The notes beneath the pieces are model-generated. The model was not told the origin of the DNA, did not search any database, and saw only the letters and a list, made by a program, of their open reading frames with translations. A DNA stretch of 8,060 nt from Lutispora sp. (GTDB taxonomy: Bacteria; Bacillota; Clostridia; Lutisporales; Lutisporaceae). Below are positions 1 to 5,719 of this stretch, in pieces. Within the stretch, counting starts at the first letter, position 1. Every line of letters starts with the position of its first letter. The translations under genes were made by a program, and so were the position numbers. Location of the stretch: contig JAUQXG010000405.1 in assembly GCA_030834765.1 (NCBI GenBank), positions 1-8,060 of the forward strand, read 5' to 3'.

Positions 1-23
1 AATTGCAAAAATAACATTTAAAT

Positions 24-57
24 CAAGAGACTGAAGCTGTGTAGCCTCAGTCTCTTG
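24..57. terminator. Hairpin, probable terminator of the gene left of the window
   Basis: An 11-bp perfect inverted repeat (24-34 with 47-57) encloses a 12-nt loop in which GCT/AGC can pair further. There is no clean T-run directly behind it on the plus strand. Read on the minus strand it is followed by a T-rich stretch. It most likely ends the unseen gene upstream and insulates the serpin gene, but an attenuator role cannot be excluded. Confidence 0.55.
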
Positions 58-93
58 GATATTAAAGGGAACTTTTTATTTGTATGAGTAGTC

Positions 94-122
94 TATACAG
101 CAAAGAATAAGAAAGATAAAAT
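94..122 (+). promoter_or_regulatory. Candidate sigma-A promoter for the serpin operon
   Basis: A TATACA box (94-99, 4 of 6 matches to the -35 consensus) lies 17 nt before TAAAAT (117-122, 5 of 6 matches to the -10 consensus). This would give a leader of about 40 nt before the serpin start. It is the best pair in the region between the hairpin and the gene, but the -35 is weak, so it is only a suggestion. Confidence 0.3.
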
Positions 123-167
123 TTATGATAAAGGCAAAATATCAGAATGTGAGGGAGGGGAATTTTC

Positions 168-1406
168 ATGAAGAAGTCTATAAGTCTGCTAGTGTTAGGA
201 GTTATGATTTTTACAACTTTGACAGGCTGCGGTACTTTAACTTTAGGAGGCGGCCAGACCACTCAGGCATCCTATGATTTAAGCAAGGTGGATTCACGCT
301 TTGGAGTGGGAAATGCAGAATTTGCATTGAACATTTTTAAGCAAGTGAACCAAGAGAACTTAGCACAGAGCATTTTCATATCCCCATTCAGCATTTCTTC
401 AGCCCTTGGTATGACCTATAATGGGGCGAAGGGAGAAACCAGCAAAGAGATGGCGAAGGTCTTGGGCTATGACGGGATGAATGATGAAGCGCTAAATGTT
501 AGCTACAAGAACCTTTTAGGACATTTTAAAAATGTAGATCCTAAAATTGAATTGGATATAAACAATTCTATATGGTTTAAAAAGGGACAACAAATAAAAA
601 GCGAGTTTCTTTCTGCTAATGAAGGGAACTATAATGCAATCATAGAAGAGCTTGATTTTAAAGATGCAAAAGCAGCAGATAAAATAAATGAATGGGTCAA
701 GACATCTACAAAAGGGAAAATAGATAAAATAATAGAACCACCTATTCCAGAGGATGCTATCATGTATCTGATCAATGCCATCTATTTTAAAGGAAAGTGG
801 ACAGACACTTTTAATAAGGATAACAGCTTTGCTGGAGCCTTTCGGACCGAGGATGGAAAGAAGAAGGAAGCCAATATGATGGCAAGGACAGGAGAAATAG
901 AATATGGAGAATTTGACAATACAAAAATAGTCAGATTACCATATGGAAATGGGAAAACAGCTATGTATGCCATCCTTCCAAAAGAAGGGACAAGGATTGA
1001 TGATTACATTAAGGAATTCAGTATAAAAGATTGGAGTATGTTGAAAGATAGTATTTCAAAAAAGGATAAGGTAATTCTTCAAATTCCAAGCTTTAAGCTT
1101 GAATTTGATATTCCAAGCATGAATTCTAGCTTAAAGGCTCTTGGAATGAAGACAGCTTTTGACCCTTCGAAAGCAGATTTCTCAGGCATCAGAGAAGATT
1201 CTTTTATAAGCAATATCGTGCATAAAGCTGTCATTGAAGTGAACGAAGAGGGCAGCGAAGCGGCAGCAGTAACTGGTGTTGAGGTAGGCGTAACTTCCAT
1301 GCCTCTCGATCAAAGAAAGTTTATTGCCGATAGGCCTTTTGTATTTATGATAATGGATGATGAAAGCGGAACCATATTATTCATGGGAAAGCTAAGTGAT
1401 ATATAA
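168..1406 (+). CDS. Serpin-family protease inhibitor, lipoprotein
   Basis: This is a 412-residue serpin, a suicide inhibitor that traps target proteases after cleavage of its reactive loop. The N-terminus is a lipoprotein signal (KK, hydrophobic stretch, LTGC with Cys21 as lipidation site), so the inhibitor should sit on the outer face of the membrane. Serpin hallmarks follow: FISPFSISSALGM (70-82), INEWVKTSTKGKI (173-185), NAIYFKGKW (203-211), the hinge EEGSEAAAVT (360-369) and the C-terminal signature FIADRPFVFMI with a final FMGKL. The small-residue hinge is the inhibitory type. Counting from the hinge glycine (P15, G362) puts P1 near T376, with S377 and M378 next, but the loop is about three residues longer than in alpha-1-antitrypsin, so P1 is uncertain. 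The ATG has a strong GGGAGGGG site at 153-160. It is first in an operon with the Nim-like gene. A surface defence role against own or foreign proteases is inferred. Confidence 0.96.
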   Translation: MKKSISLLVLGVMIFTTLTGCGTLTLGGGQTTQASYDLSKVDSRFGVGNAEFALNIFKQVNQENLAQSIFISPFSISSALGMTYNGAKGETSKEMAKVLGYDGMNDEALNVSYKNLLGHFKNVDPKIELDINNSIWFKKGQQIKSEFLSANEGNYNAIIEELDFKDAKAADKINEWVKTSTKGKIDKIIEPPIPEDAIMYLINAIYFKGKWTDTFNKDNSFAGAFRTEDGKKKEANMMARTGEIEYGEFDNTKIVRLPYGNGKTAMYAILPKEGTRIDDYIKEFSIKDWSMLKDSISKKDKVILQIPSFKLEFDIPSMNSSLKALGMKTAFDPSKADFSGIREDSFISNIVHKAVIEVNEEGSEAAAVTGVEVGVTSMPLDQRKFIADRPFVFMIMDDESGTILFMGKLSDI

Positions 1407-1418
1407 AAAATAAATATT

Positions 1419-1427
1419 GGAGTGGTG
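1419..1427 (+). promoter_or_regulatory. Ribosome binding site deciding a GTG start
   Basis: GGAGTGGTG lies 4 to 9 nt before the GTG at 1432. The in-frame ATG at 1444 would be about 20 nt from the GGAG and has no site of its own, so GTG is the preferred start of the Nim-like gene. Confidence 0.65.
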
Positions 1428-1431
1428 ATAA

Positions 1432-1899
1432 GTGCAAAATAGGATGAAAACCCATCAATTAGAAAAGGAGCAGATTGAAGAAATTTTAATAAAAGCGCCT
1501 GTAGGCAATATAGCAACGATTGATAAAGATGGTTTCCCATATGTTTTACCCATGCATTTTGCTTATTATGATGACAAAATTTATCTTCATGGACTGCCAA
1601 AGGGGAAGAAAATTGATCATGTTTTAGCCAATGAAAAAGTCTGCTTTGGAATTTACGATATGAAGGGATTCATTCTTGATGAAGCACCTTGTGATACCAA
1701 TACTGTATATGAAAGCCTTGTAATAACCGGAACGGCAAAGGTAGTGGAAGACGTTTTGCTTAAAGAAACAGTACTGAATAAGATTGTTGAAAAATATACA
1801 CCAAGCCTCACTGGCAGCAAATTGCCCAATAATATGGTTTGTGGGACAGCAGTGATTGAAATAACAATTTTAAAATGTACTGGAAAGTATTATAAATAG
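1432..1899 (+). CDS. NimA-like flavin-binding split-barrel protein (pyridoxamine 5'-phosphate oxidase superfamily)
   Basis: This is a 155-residue cytosolic protein with a GTG start. The order of motifs is that of the NimA (5-nitroimidazole resistance-like) branch of the FMN-binding split barrel: GNIATIDKDGFPYVLPM (25-41), a short strand ending in YLHG (51-54), KGKKIDHVLANEKVCF (57-72) and YESLVITGTAKV (93-104) after a Pro/Cys-rich loop. Members bind FMN or a haem-like ligand and some reduce nitro groups, but many are uncharacterised, so substrate and any drug resistance are not established here. It starts 25 nt behind the serpin stop with no terminator between, so the two are probably co-transcribed. 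A 12-bp terminator follows directly. The C-terminal half has cysteines at 71, 87, 137 and 149, with no recognisable metal motif. Confidence 0.88.
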   Translation: MQNRMKTHQLEKEQIEEILIKAPVGNIATIDKDGFPYVLPMHFAYYDDKIYLHGLPKGKKIDHVLANEKVCFGIYDMKGFILDEAPCDTNTVYESLVITGTAKVVEDVLLKETVLNKIVEKYTPSLTGSKLPNNMVCGTAVIEITILKCTGKYYK

Positions 1900-1907
1900 A
1901 GAATAAG

Positions 1908-1949
1908 AAAAACAGGCAATGGAGTTCATATACTTTGTTGCCTGTTTTT
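1908..1949 (+). terminator. Intrinsic terminator of the serpin-nim operon
   Basis: Twelve-base perfect arms (1908-1919 and 1938-1949) carry the core ACAGGCAA/TTGCCTGT, with an 18-nt loop. The right arm ends in a run of five T, and the left arm begins with five A, so it could work both ways. It ends 13 nt before the next gene's start codon, which is unusually tight. Confidence 0.85.
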
Positions 1950-1962
1950 GTTATAGGGGAAT

Positions 1963-2412
1963 GTGCATTTTTTATATAAATTAACAAAACATATATTTAT
2001 GATAATAAGATTTTTTATATATGGACTTGTAGGATGGCTGACTGAAATACTGTGGACAGGGTTTGGTTCCCTAATGAGTGGGGACTTTACAATGAGGGGG
2101 TGGACATATATATGGATGTTTCCCATATATGGATTGCTCCTATTTCTTGAAAGAGTTCATGATCATATAAGACATTTACCAGTTGTGGTGAGAGGAGGTA
2201 TATACGCTTTATTGATATTAACCACAGAATTTATAACCGGATGGTTATTACAAGAATTAATAGGTGAATGTCCATGGTGCTATGGGGATGGACCATATAC
2301 GATATACGGCATCATCAATCTGGCATATATACCTGTATGGTCTTTAGCAGGGCTTGCATTTGAAAAACTTCATGACTATTTAATAGCAAAAGAAATAAGC
2401 AGCGGTCAATAA
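1963..2412 (+). CDS. Small multispanning membrane protein, 'putative ABC transporter permease' family (PF06541/COG4905-like)
   Basis: This 149-residue protein has four likely membrane helices (about 11-32, 47-63, 76-98 and 115-134). The pattern FIYGLVGWLTEILW near the start, a central FPIYG (53-57), TEFITGWLLQE (88-98) and a last helix with IYGIINLAYIPVWSLAGLAFE is that of membrane proteins annotated as putative ABC transporter permease. The true function of this family is not known to me. A CPWC motif (103-106) sits in the loop between helices 3 and 4. The GTG start at 1963 has AGGGGA only 2-3 nt away, which is short. The in-frame ATG at 1999 (137 residues) lacks any ribosome site, so the GTG is kept with reservation. 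Its promoter would have to lie within or before the end of the nim gene, since a terminator stands directly in front. Confidence 0.75.
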   Translation: MHFLYKLTKHIFMIIRFFIYGLVGWLTEILWTGFGSLMSGDFTMRGWTYIWMFPIYGLLLFLERVHDHIRHLPVVVRGGIYALLILTTEFITGWLLQELIGECPWCYGDGPYTIYGIINLAYIPVWSLAGLAFEKLHDYLIAKEISSGQ

Positions 2413-2430
2413 TTGATTTGACCACTGCTT
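2397..2430. terminator. Bidirectional terminator between convergent genes
   Basis: Thirteen-base arms (2397-2409 and 2418-2430) pair with a single C/A mismatch in the middle and an 8-nt loop. The stop codon of the membrane-protein gene (2410-2412) is inside the loop, and the cooS-like gene ends 5 nt beyond on the other strand. The minus-strand side runs into a T-rich stretch, so it serves that gene better. Confidence 0.75.
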
Positions 2431-2435
2431 ATCTG

Positions 2436-4352
2436 CTATTTAAGTCCTAATTCTTTTCTTTTCAAGTTTATATGAGCTTCAATGTTATTAGCAACCTCTA
2501 CTGGGTCGTCTCCCAAGGCTATCTTGCCGCCAACCAAGCTTTCCACATCTTGTGTTAAAAGCTTTACAAGTTCTGGAGCACCTGTGATAAAAGGTGTTGG
2601 TGAAAGATGGGTGTATGCACCATATGCTACAGCGAAAACACCATCAATTGTGGCTTTTTGTTCCATCCATTCAGGGGCTGTTACTGCTATTGGAAGTTGG
2701 GGAATATCAACATTAAGATGATCTGCCAGTGCTGTTACAAGCATGGATATTCTTCCTGTATCGGTACAAGTACCAAAGCTCAGAACTGGCGGAATTTTAA
2801 GCATATTGCAAACTTCTTTTAGACCACTTCCAGCTAAATGAATTGCATCCAAATTGCAGAGTCCTGCCACTTCTAACCCGTGATTTCCGCAGCCTGCGCT
2901 TACCACTAAAATATCTTTTTTTATAAGCTCTTTTGTCAGATTGACTGTCATCCAATCTTGGGGACCATTTCGAAGTGTAGAGCAATTGGCAAGTGCGACA
3001 ACACCTTTGAGTTTTCCTGCTACGATTACATCTACTAATGGATCCAATTTGCCGCCTAAAGCGCCCAATACTGCTTCTGTTGAGAAGCCTGCTATGGCCT
3101 TCGTGGTCATTTTCGGCACCATGGCTTTGATATGACTGCTTTTTCTTTTCTTGAAATTTTCTATGCCTAGCTCTATCAGTTTATCTGCCATATGATCCGC
3201 TTCTGCTGGGAAATAGGCCATCTTATGCTGAAGACCAGGAACGCCAATAATTGTGCTTACGCTTACTAGGGCAAATTGATACTTTTCAGCATACATATCA
3301 ATAGCTGGAGGTGAACAATTTTCTTCCATTGCCATGACATCCACTGTGCCTGTTGCAAGCATGGGCTCAATAGCCAGCCAATTTCCCATAAGTCCTACGA
3401 AAACATCATCTACTGGGAATCTTTGCAGAAGCTCTTGGCCTGTTTCAATGGAGCCTACGATATGAAGTCCTTTTGCGCCTGCGGCCTTAGCTCTTTTTTG
3501 TACCTCTTCCATTTTCGCCTTTTGCAAGGTAGCTACCCCAACCCATGGCTGATGTCCATTGAAAACTATATTTACATAATCAGGATCCATAATTCCAAGA
3601 TCCACATCAACCTCATGAGGTGTGGGAGTTCCAAATAGAATATCCTGTACCATTTCAAGACCTATCTGAGAATTATATATAGTGGCTAATCCCAGCCTGA
3701 GGGCTTTTAGAGCAAGGGAGACATAATCACCATCTACATTGGTAAGGCAGCTTGCTACACAGTTTTGCTCTTCGTGAACAGTACCGGAAGGATAAATATT
3801 TAATTTTTTCCAAACAGGAATTCTTTTTTTCGGAGCAAAGGCTTCAATCATCAAGTTAGGCTCGTCTTCTCCAACTTTCATTTGTGCATCCAAAACATCA
3901 GCCAGCTCAATAGCCATTCTATTGATATCTTGATTTGTATTGATGCCTAGCTTTTCACACATCCATTTTAGCTTGTTTCTATCTTTGATGGTAAAAGATG
4001 TCTTGCCTTGTGCCGTAGCTTTTAACGTTCTAAAGGCTTCATAGGCATGATGACTGTATGTACCAGCACCCATAATATTGTGTAGAAGCAATGTTCTCAT
4101 TGCCATTGCATCAGGACCGATTCCGCAAACACCTTTGTCCTGGCCGGTTTTAGTGCTTATTCTACAAGGACCTTGTGAGCATAGTTGACAGCTTAAGCCT
4201 TCTAAGCAGAATTTGCAGCGTATTTTTTCCTGCAATGCATATCTGTCAAAAACATTTGACATTCCATCTTCTCTTATTCTTTTTACCATTTCTTCAACAG
4301 AATCATGATAGCTTATGCGGCCTTCTGTTTTTTCTAGAATTGTTTCACCCAA
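2436..4352 (-). CDS. cooS: CooS-fold protein with hybrid-cluster-type active site (annotated CO dehydrogenase, probably not CO-active)
   Basis: This 638-residue protein has the full length and fold signatures of the monofunctional anaerobic Ni,Fe-CO dehydrogenase catalytic subunit: an N-terminal Cys-rich region (C46, C49, C55, C58, C63, C76), TIKDRNKL (121-128), DILFGTP (237-243), AGFSTEA (421-427) and SAGCG (485-489). Aligned from memory with C. hydrogenoformans CODH-II, the active-site ligands read H267 (His261), E303 (Cys295), C346 (Cys333), C457 (Cys446), C488 (Cys476), C529 (Cys526) and K566 (Lys563). E564 lies two residues before the lysine. One C-cluster cysteine is thus a glutamate, and the set equals that of hybrid cluster protein (H, E, C, C, C, C, E-x-K). 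His93 is Y99. I infer an Fe/S/O hybrid cluster as described for CooS-V of C. hydrogenoformans, with possible hydroxylamine-reductase-like chemistry and no nickel. It is flanked by terminators and stands alone, without cooC, cooF or hydrogenase genes. The start is TTG behind AAAGGAG. Confidence 0.93.
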   Translation of the reverse strand: MGETILEKTEGRISYHDSVEEMVKRIREDGMSNVFDRYALQEKIRCKFCLEGLSCQLCSQGPCRISTKTGQDKGVCGIGPDAMAMRTLLLHNIMGAGTYSHHAYEAFRTLKATAQGKTSFTIKDRNKLKWMCEKLGINTNQDINRMAIELADVLDAQMKVGEDEPNLMIEAFAPKKRIPVWKKLNIYPSGTVHEEQNCVASCLTNVDGDYVSLALKALRLGLATIYNSQIGLEMVQDILFGTPTPHEVDVDLGIMDPDYVNIVFNGHQPWVGVATLQKAKMEEVQKRAKAAGAKGLHIVGSIETGQELLQRFPVDDVFVGLMGNWLAIEPMLATGTVDVMAMEENCSPPAIDMYAEKYQFALVSVSTIIGVPGLQHKMAYFPAEADHMADKLIELGIENFKKRKSSHIKAMVPKMTTKAIAGFSTEAVLGALGGKLDPLVDVIVAGKLKGVVALANCSTLRNGPQDWMTVNLTKELIKKDILVVSAGCGNHGLEVAGLCNLDAIHLAGSGLKEVCNMLKIPPVLSFGTCTDTGRISMLVTALADHLNVDIPQLPIAVTAPEWMEQKATIDGVFAVAYGAYTHLSPTPFITGAPELVKLLTQDVESLVGGKIALGDDPVEVANNIEAHINLKRKELGLK

Positions 4353-4361
4353 TATATTTCA

Positions 4362-4368
4362 CTCCTTT
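4362..4368 (-). promoter_or_regulatory. Ribosome binding site deciding a TTG start for the cooS-like gene
   Basis: AAAGGAG lies on the minus strand with 9 nt to a TTG at 4352-4350. The next in-frame ATG codons are 22 and 31 codons in and have no comparable site. The N-terminal residues between are ordinary for CooS proteins, which begin about 35-45 residues before the first cluster cysteine. Confidence 0.8.
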
Positions 4369-4403
4369 TGAGATTCTACAATAAGTATTTGCTATCAATG
4401 CCT

Positions 4404-4422
4404 TATCTATGTATTCTAGATA
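4404..4422. promoter_or_regulatory. Small palindrome upstream of the cooS-like gene, possible operator
   Basis: TATCTA and TAGATA half-sites are separated by 7 nt, about 50 nt before the cooS-like start. No convincing -35/-10 pair could be set around it. The 206-nt gap (4353-4558) otherwise holds only the peptidase terminator and the ribosome site. In such AT-rich DNA a 6-bp palindrome may arise by chance. Confidence 0.2.
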
Positions 4423-4508
4423 TAAAATGGATAGAGAGGATTTTTTATTGATAGAGAAATATTCATTTGTTAGCTGCTTCATCCTTATATTTGTTTGAGA
4501 ATACAAAA

Positions 4509-4548
4509 AGAAGGATATGCTGCAAAATGTAGTGCAGCATATCCTTCT
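4509..4548 (-). terminator. Strong intrinsic terminator of the permease-peptidase unit
   Basis: Sixteen-base perfect arms (4509-4524 and 4533-4548) with an 8-nt loop are followed on the minus strand by a run of five T. It begins 10 nt beyond the peptidase stop codon and separates this unit from the cooS-like gene, which is transcribed in the same direction. Confidence 0.93.
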
Positions 4549-4558
4549 AATGACTCTA

Positions 4559-5635
4559 TTAACCTATTATTTTCAATTCTTTATCATATTGATTCAGTAC
4601 TTCACAGCCATCTTCCGTGACTAGCACCAAATCTTCTATACGAACGCCTACTTCGCCAGTGAGATATATTCCTGGCTCAATGGAGAAACACATACCTGGC
4701 TCCACCACATCTGTATTAGCAGAAGAAACATCGCCGAAATCATGGACATCAATACCTATGGCATGACCTGTTCTGTGGGTAAAGTATTTTCCATAGCCAG
4801 CAGCTTCAATATGATTTCTAGCCGCAGCATCTATATCACAAAAGCGAACTCCTGGCTTTACAGCAGCAATAGCTTTCTTATTTGCTTCTAAAACGATATT
4901 GTATATTTCTTTTGCTTTTTCTGAAGCTGTTTTATAAAAAACAGTTCTTGTCATATCAGAACAATAGGAGTTTTTTACACAGCCTATATCCATGATGATG
5001 CTGTCTCCTTCTTTTAGGGTTGAACCATCAGGGGAGTGATGAGGGTCTGCAGCATTCGCTCCATAGGCTACGATTGGATCAAAGGAAAATCCATCAGCAC
5101 CTAATTCTTCATATATATCTAAAAGCATTTGTCCCATTTTTTTCTCATCATATTTATTTGAAATAAGAGCCATGAGCTTTTCTATACCTTTATCATTTAG
5201 CTTTGAAGCTTCTCTCATGAGATCTTGCTCTTTTTCATCCTTGCGCATTCTTATTTTGTCAATTATTTTGGAGCCATTGATGAAGGCACTTCCACCTTTT
5301 AACTCCATTAACCTAATGAGAAACCTTGAAGGCCAGTTTTTGTCGATGCCTATAACCTTCTCTTTCTCTACATAGTTTGCCAATACCTCTACACTATCTT
5401 GTATATCTGTGAACCAAACTTTTTCTACACCTAGATCCTCATATACAGGAAATAATTCGTTTATGAAAAGCTTATGATTGCCATTTGCATTTAGATAAAG
5501 CACCAACATTCTTTCGCCTGGGTGTATCCATTTGCCTGTTAAATAAAATATTGAGGATGGGTCAGATATTAGCAATTGCGCAAGCCTTTCTTTTTCCATG
5601 GCTTTTAAAACTTTTTCCAATCTTTCTAAAATCAT
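4559..5635 (-). CDS. M24-family Xaa-Pro peptidase (Xaa-Pro dipeptidase/aminopeptidase)
   Basis: This is a 358-residue cytosolic metallopeptidase that cleaves the bond before proline in small peptides. An N-terminal creatinase-like domain (about 1-130) precedes the pita-bread catalytic domain. All five dinuclear-metal ligands are present: D216 in MDIG, D227 in SDMTRT, H291 in GHAIGID, E320 in SIEPGIY and E334 in VRIED. The catalytic histidines H200 (DPHHSP) and H298 (VHDF) are also present. The length is typical of the short PepQ/YpdF type, and dipeptidase versus aminopeptidase activity cannot be told apart here. The ATG at 5635 is preferred over an upstream in-frame TTG at 5665 because AAAGGGGCGG sits 8 nt before it and would otherwise be translated. 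It lies behind the amino acid permease on the same strand (84 nt gap), suggesting a joint role in peptide and amino acid use. Confidence 0.94.
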   Translation of the reverse strand: MILERLEKVLKAMEKERLAQLLISDPSSIFYLTGKWIHPGERMLVLYLNANGNHKLFINELFPVYEDLGVEKVWFTDIQDSVEVLANYVEKEKVIGIDKNWPSRFLIRLMELKGGSAFINGSKIIDKIRMRKDEKEQDLMREASKLNDKGIEKLMALISNKYDEKKMGQMLLDIYEELGADGFSFDPIVAYGANAADPHHSPDGSTLKEGDSIIMDIGCVKNSYCSDMTRTVFYKTASEKAKEIYNIVLEANKKAIAAVKPGVRFCDIDAAARNHIEAAGYGKYFTHRTGHAIGIDVHDFGDVSSANTDVVEPGMCFSIEPGIYLTGEVGVRIEDLVLVTEDGCEVLNQYDKELKIIG

Positions 5636-5640
5636 TTTTA

Positions 5641-5650
5641 CCGCCCCTTT
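5641..5650 (-). promoter_or_regulatory. Ribosome binding site deciding the peptidase start
   Basis: AAAGGGGCGG on the minus strand leaves 8 nt from the GGGG to the ATG at 5635. The upstream TTG at 5665 has no such site, so the shorter 358-residue product is chosen. Confidence 0.7.
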
Positions 5651-5684
5651 ATATGTATTTATCAAAGTAAATATAACATAGAAA

Positions 5685-5704
5685 TATTTATGAGTCCATA
5701 AATA
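5685..5704. repeat. AT-rich inverted repeat between permease and peptidase genes
   Basis: The 8-bp arms TATTTATG and CATAAATA enclose AGTC. The stem has only one G-C pair and no T-run, so it is too weak for a terminator. It could be an operator or an RNA processing site, or chance in an AT-rich gap. No clear promoter for the peptidase was found here, which fits co-transcription with the permease. Confidence 0.25.
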
Positions 5705-5719
5705 AAAGCTCCTATAAAT

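Noticed and set aside
62..262. Minus-strand open frame of 66 codons over the serpin leader.
   Set aside because: It overlaps the serpin signal peptide region and its ribosome site, with no coding character of its own.
2482..3638. Several plus-strand open frames of 60-80 codons opposite the cooS-like gene.
   Set aside because: They lie entirely antisense to a clearly conserved protein, lack ribosome sites and resemble no known protein.
2436..4352. Reading the gene as an ordinary CO-oxidising Ni,Fe-CO dehydrogenase.
   Set aside because: Cys295 is Glu, His93 is Tyr, and the histidine relay is broken. The overall fold assignment is kept but the CO activity is not supported.
4430..4457. Repeated GATAGAGA (4430-4437 and 4450-4457) upstream of the cooS-like gene.
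   Set aside because: Two 8-nt copies with 20-nt spacing, no promoter near them and no known regulator motif. Kept only as a curiosity.
5636..5665. Upstream TTG start for the peptidase giving 10 extra residues.
   Set aside because: The extension covers the strong AAAGGGGCGG site that serves the ATG at 5635, and the TTG itself has no ribosome site.
5688..5699. Three-codon reading frame (ATG GAC TCA TAA, minus strand) behind an AGGAG in the permease-peptidase gap.
   Set aside because: It is too short to be meaningful and coincides with the weak inverted repeat. A leader-peptide role is conceivable but unsupported.
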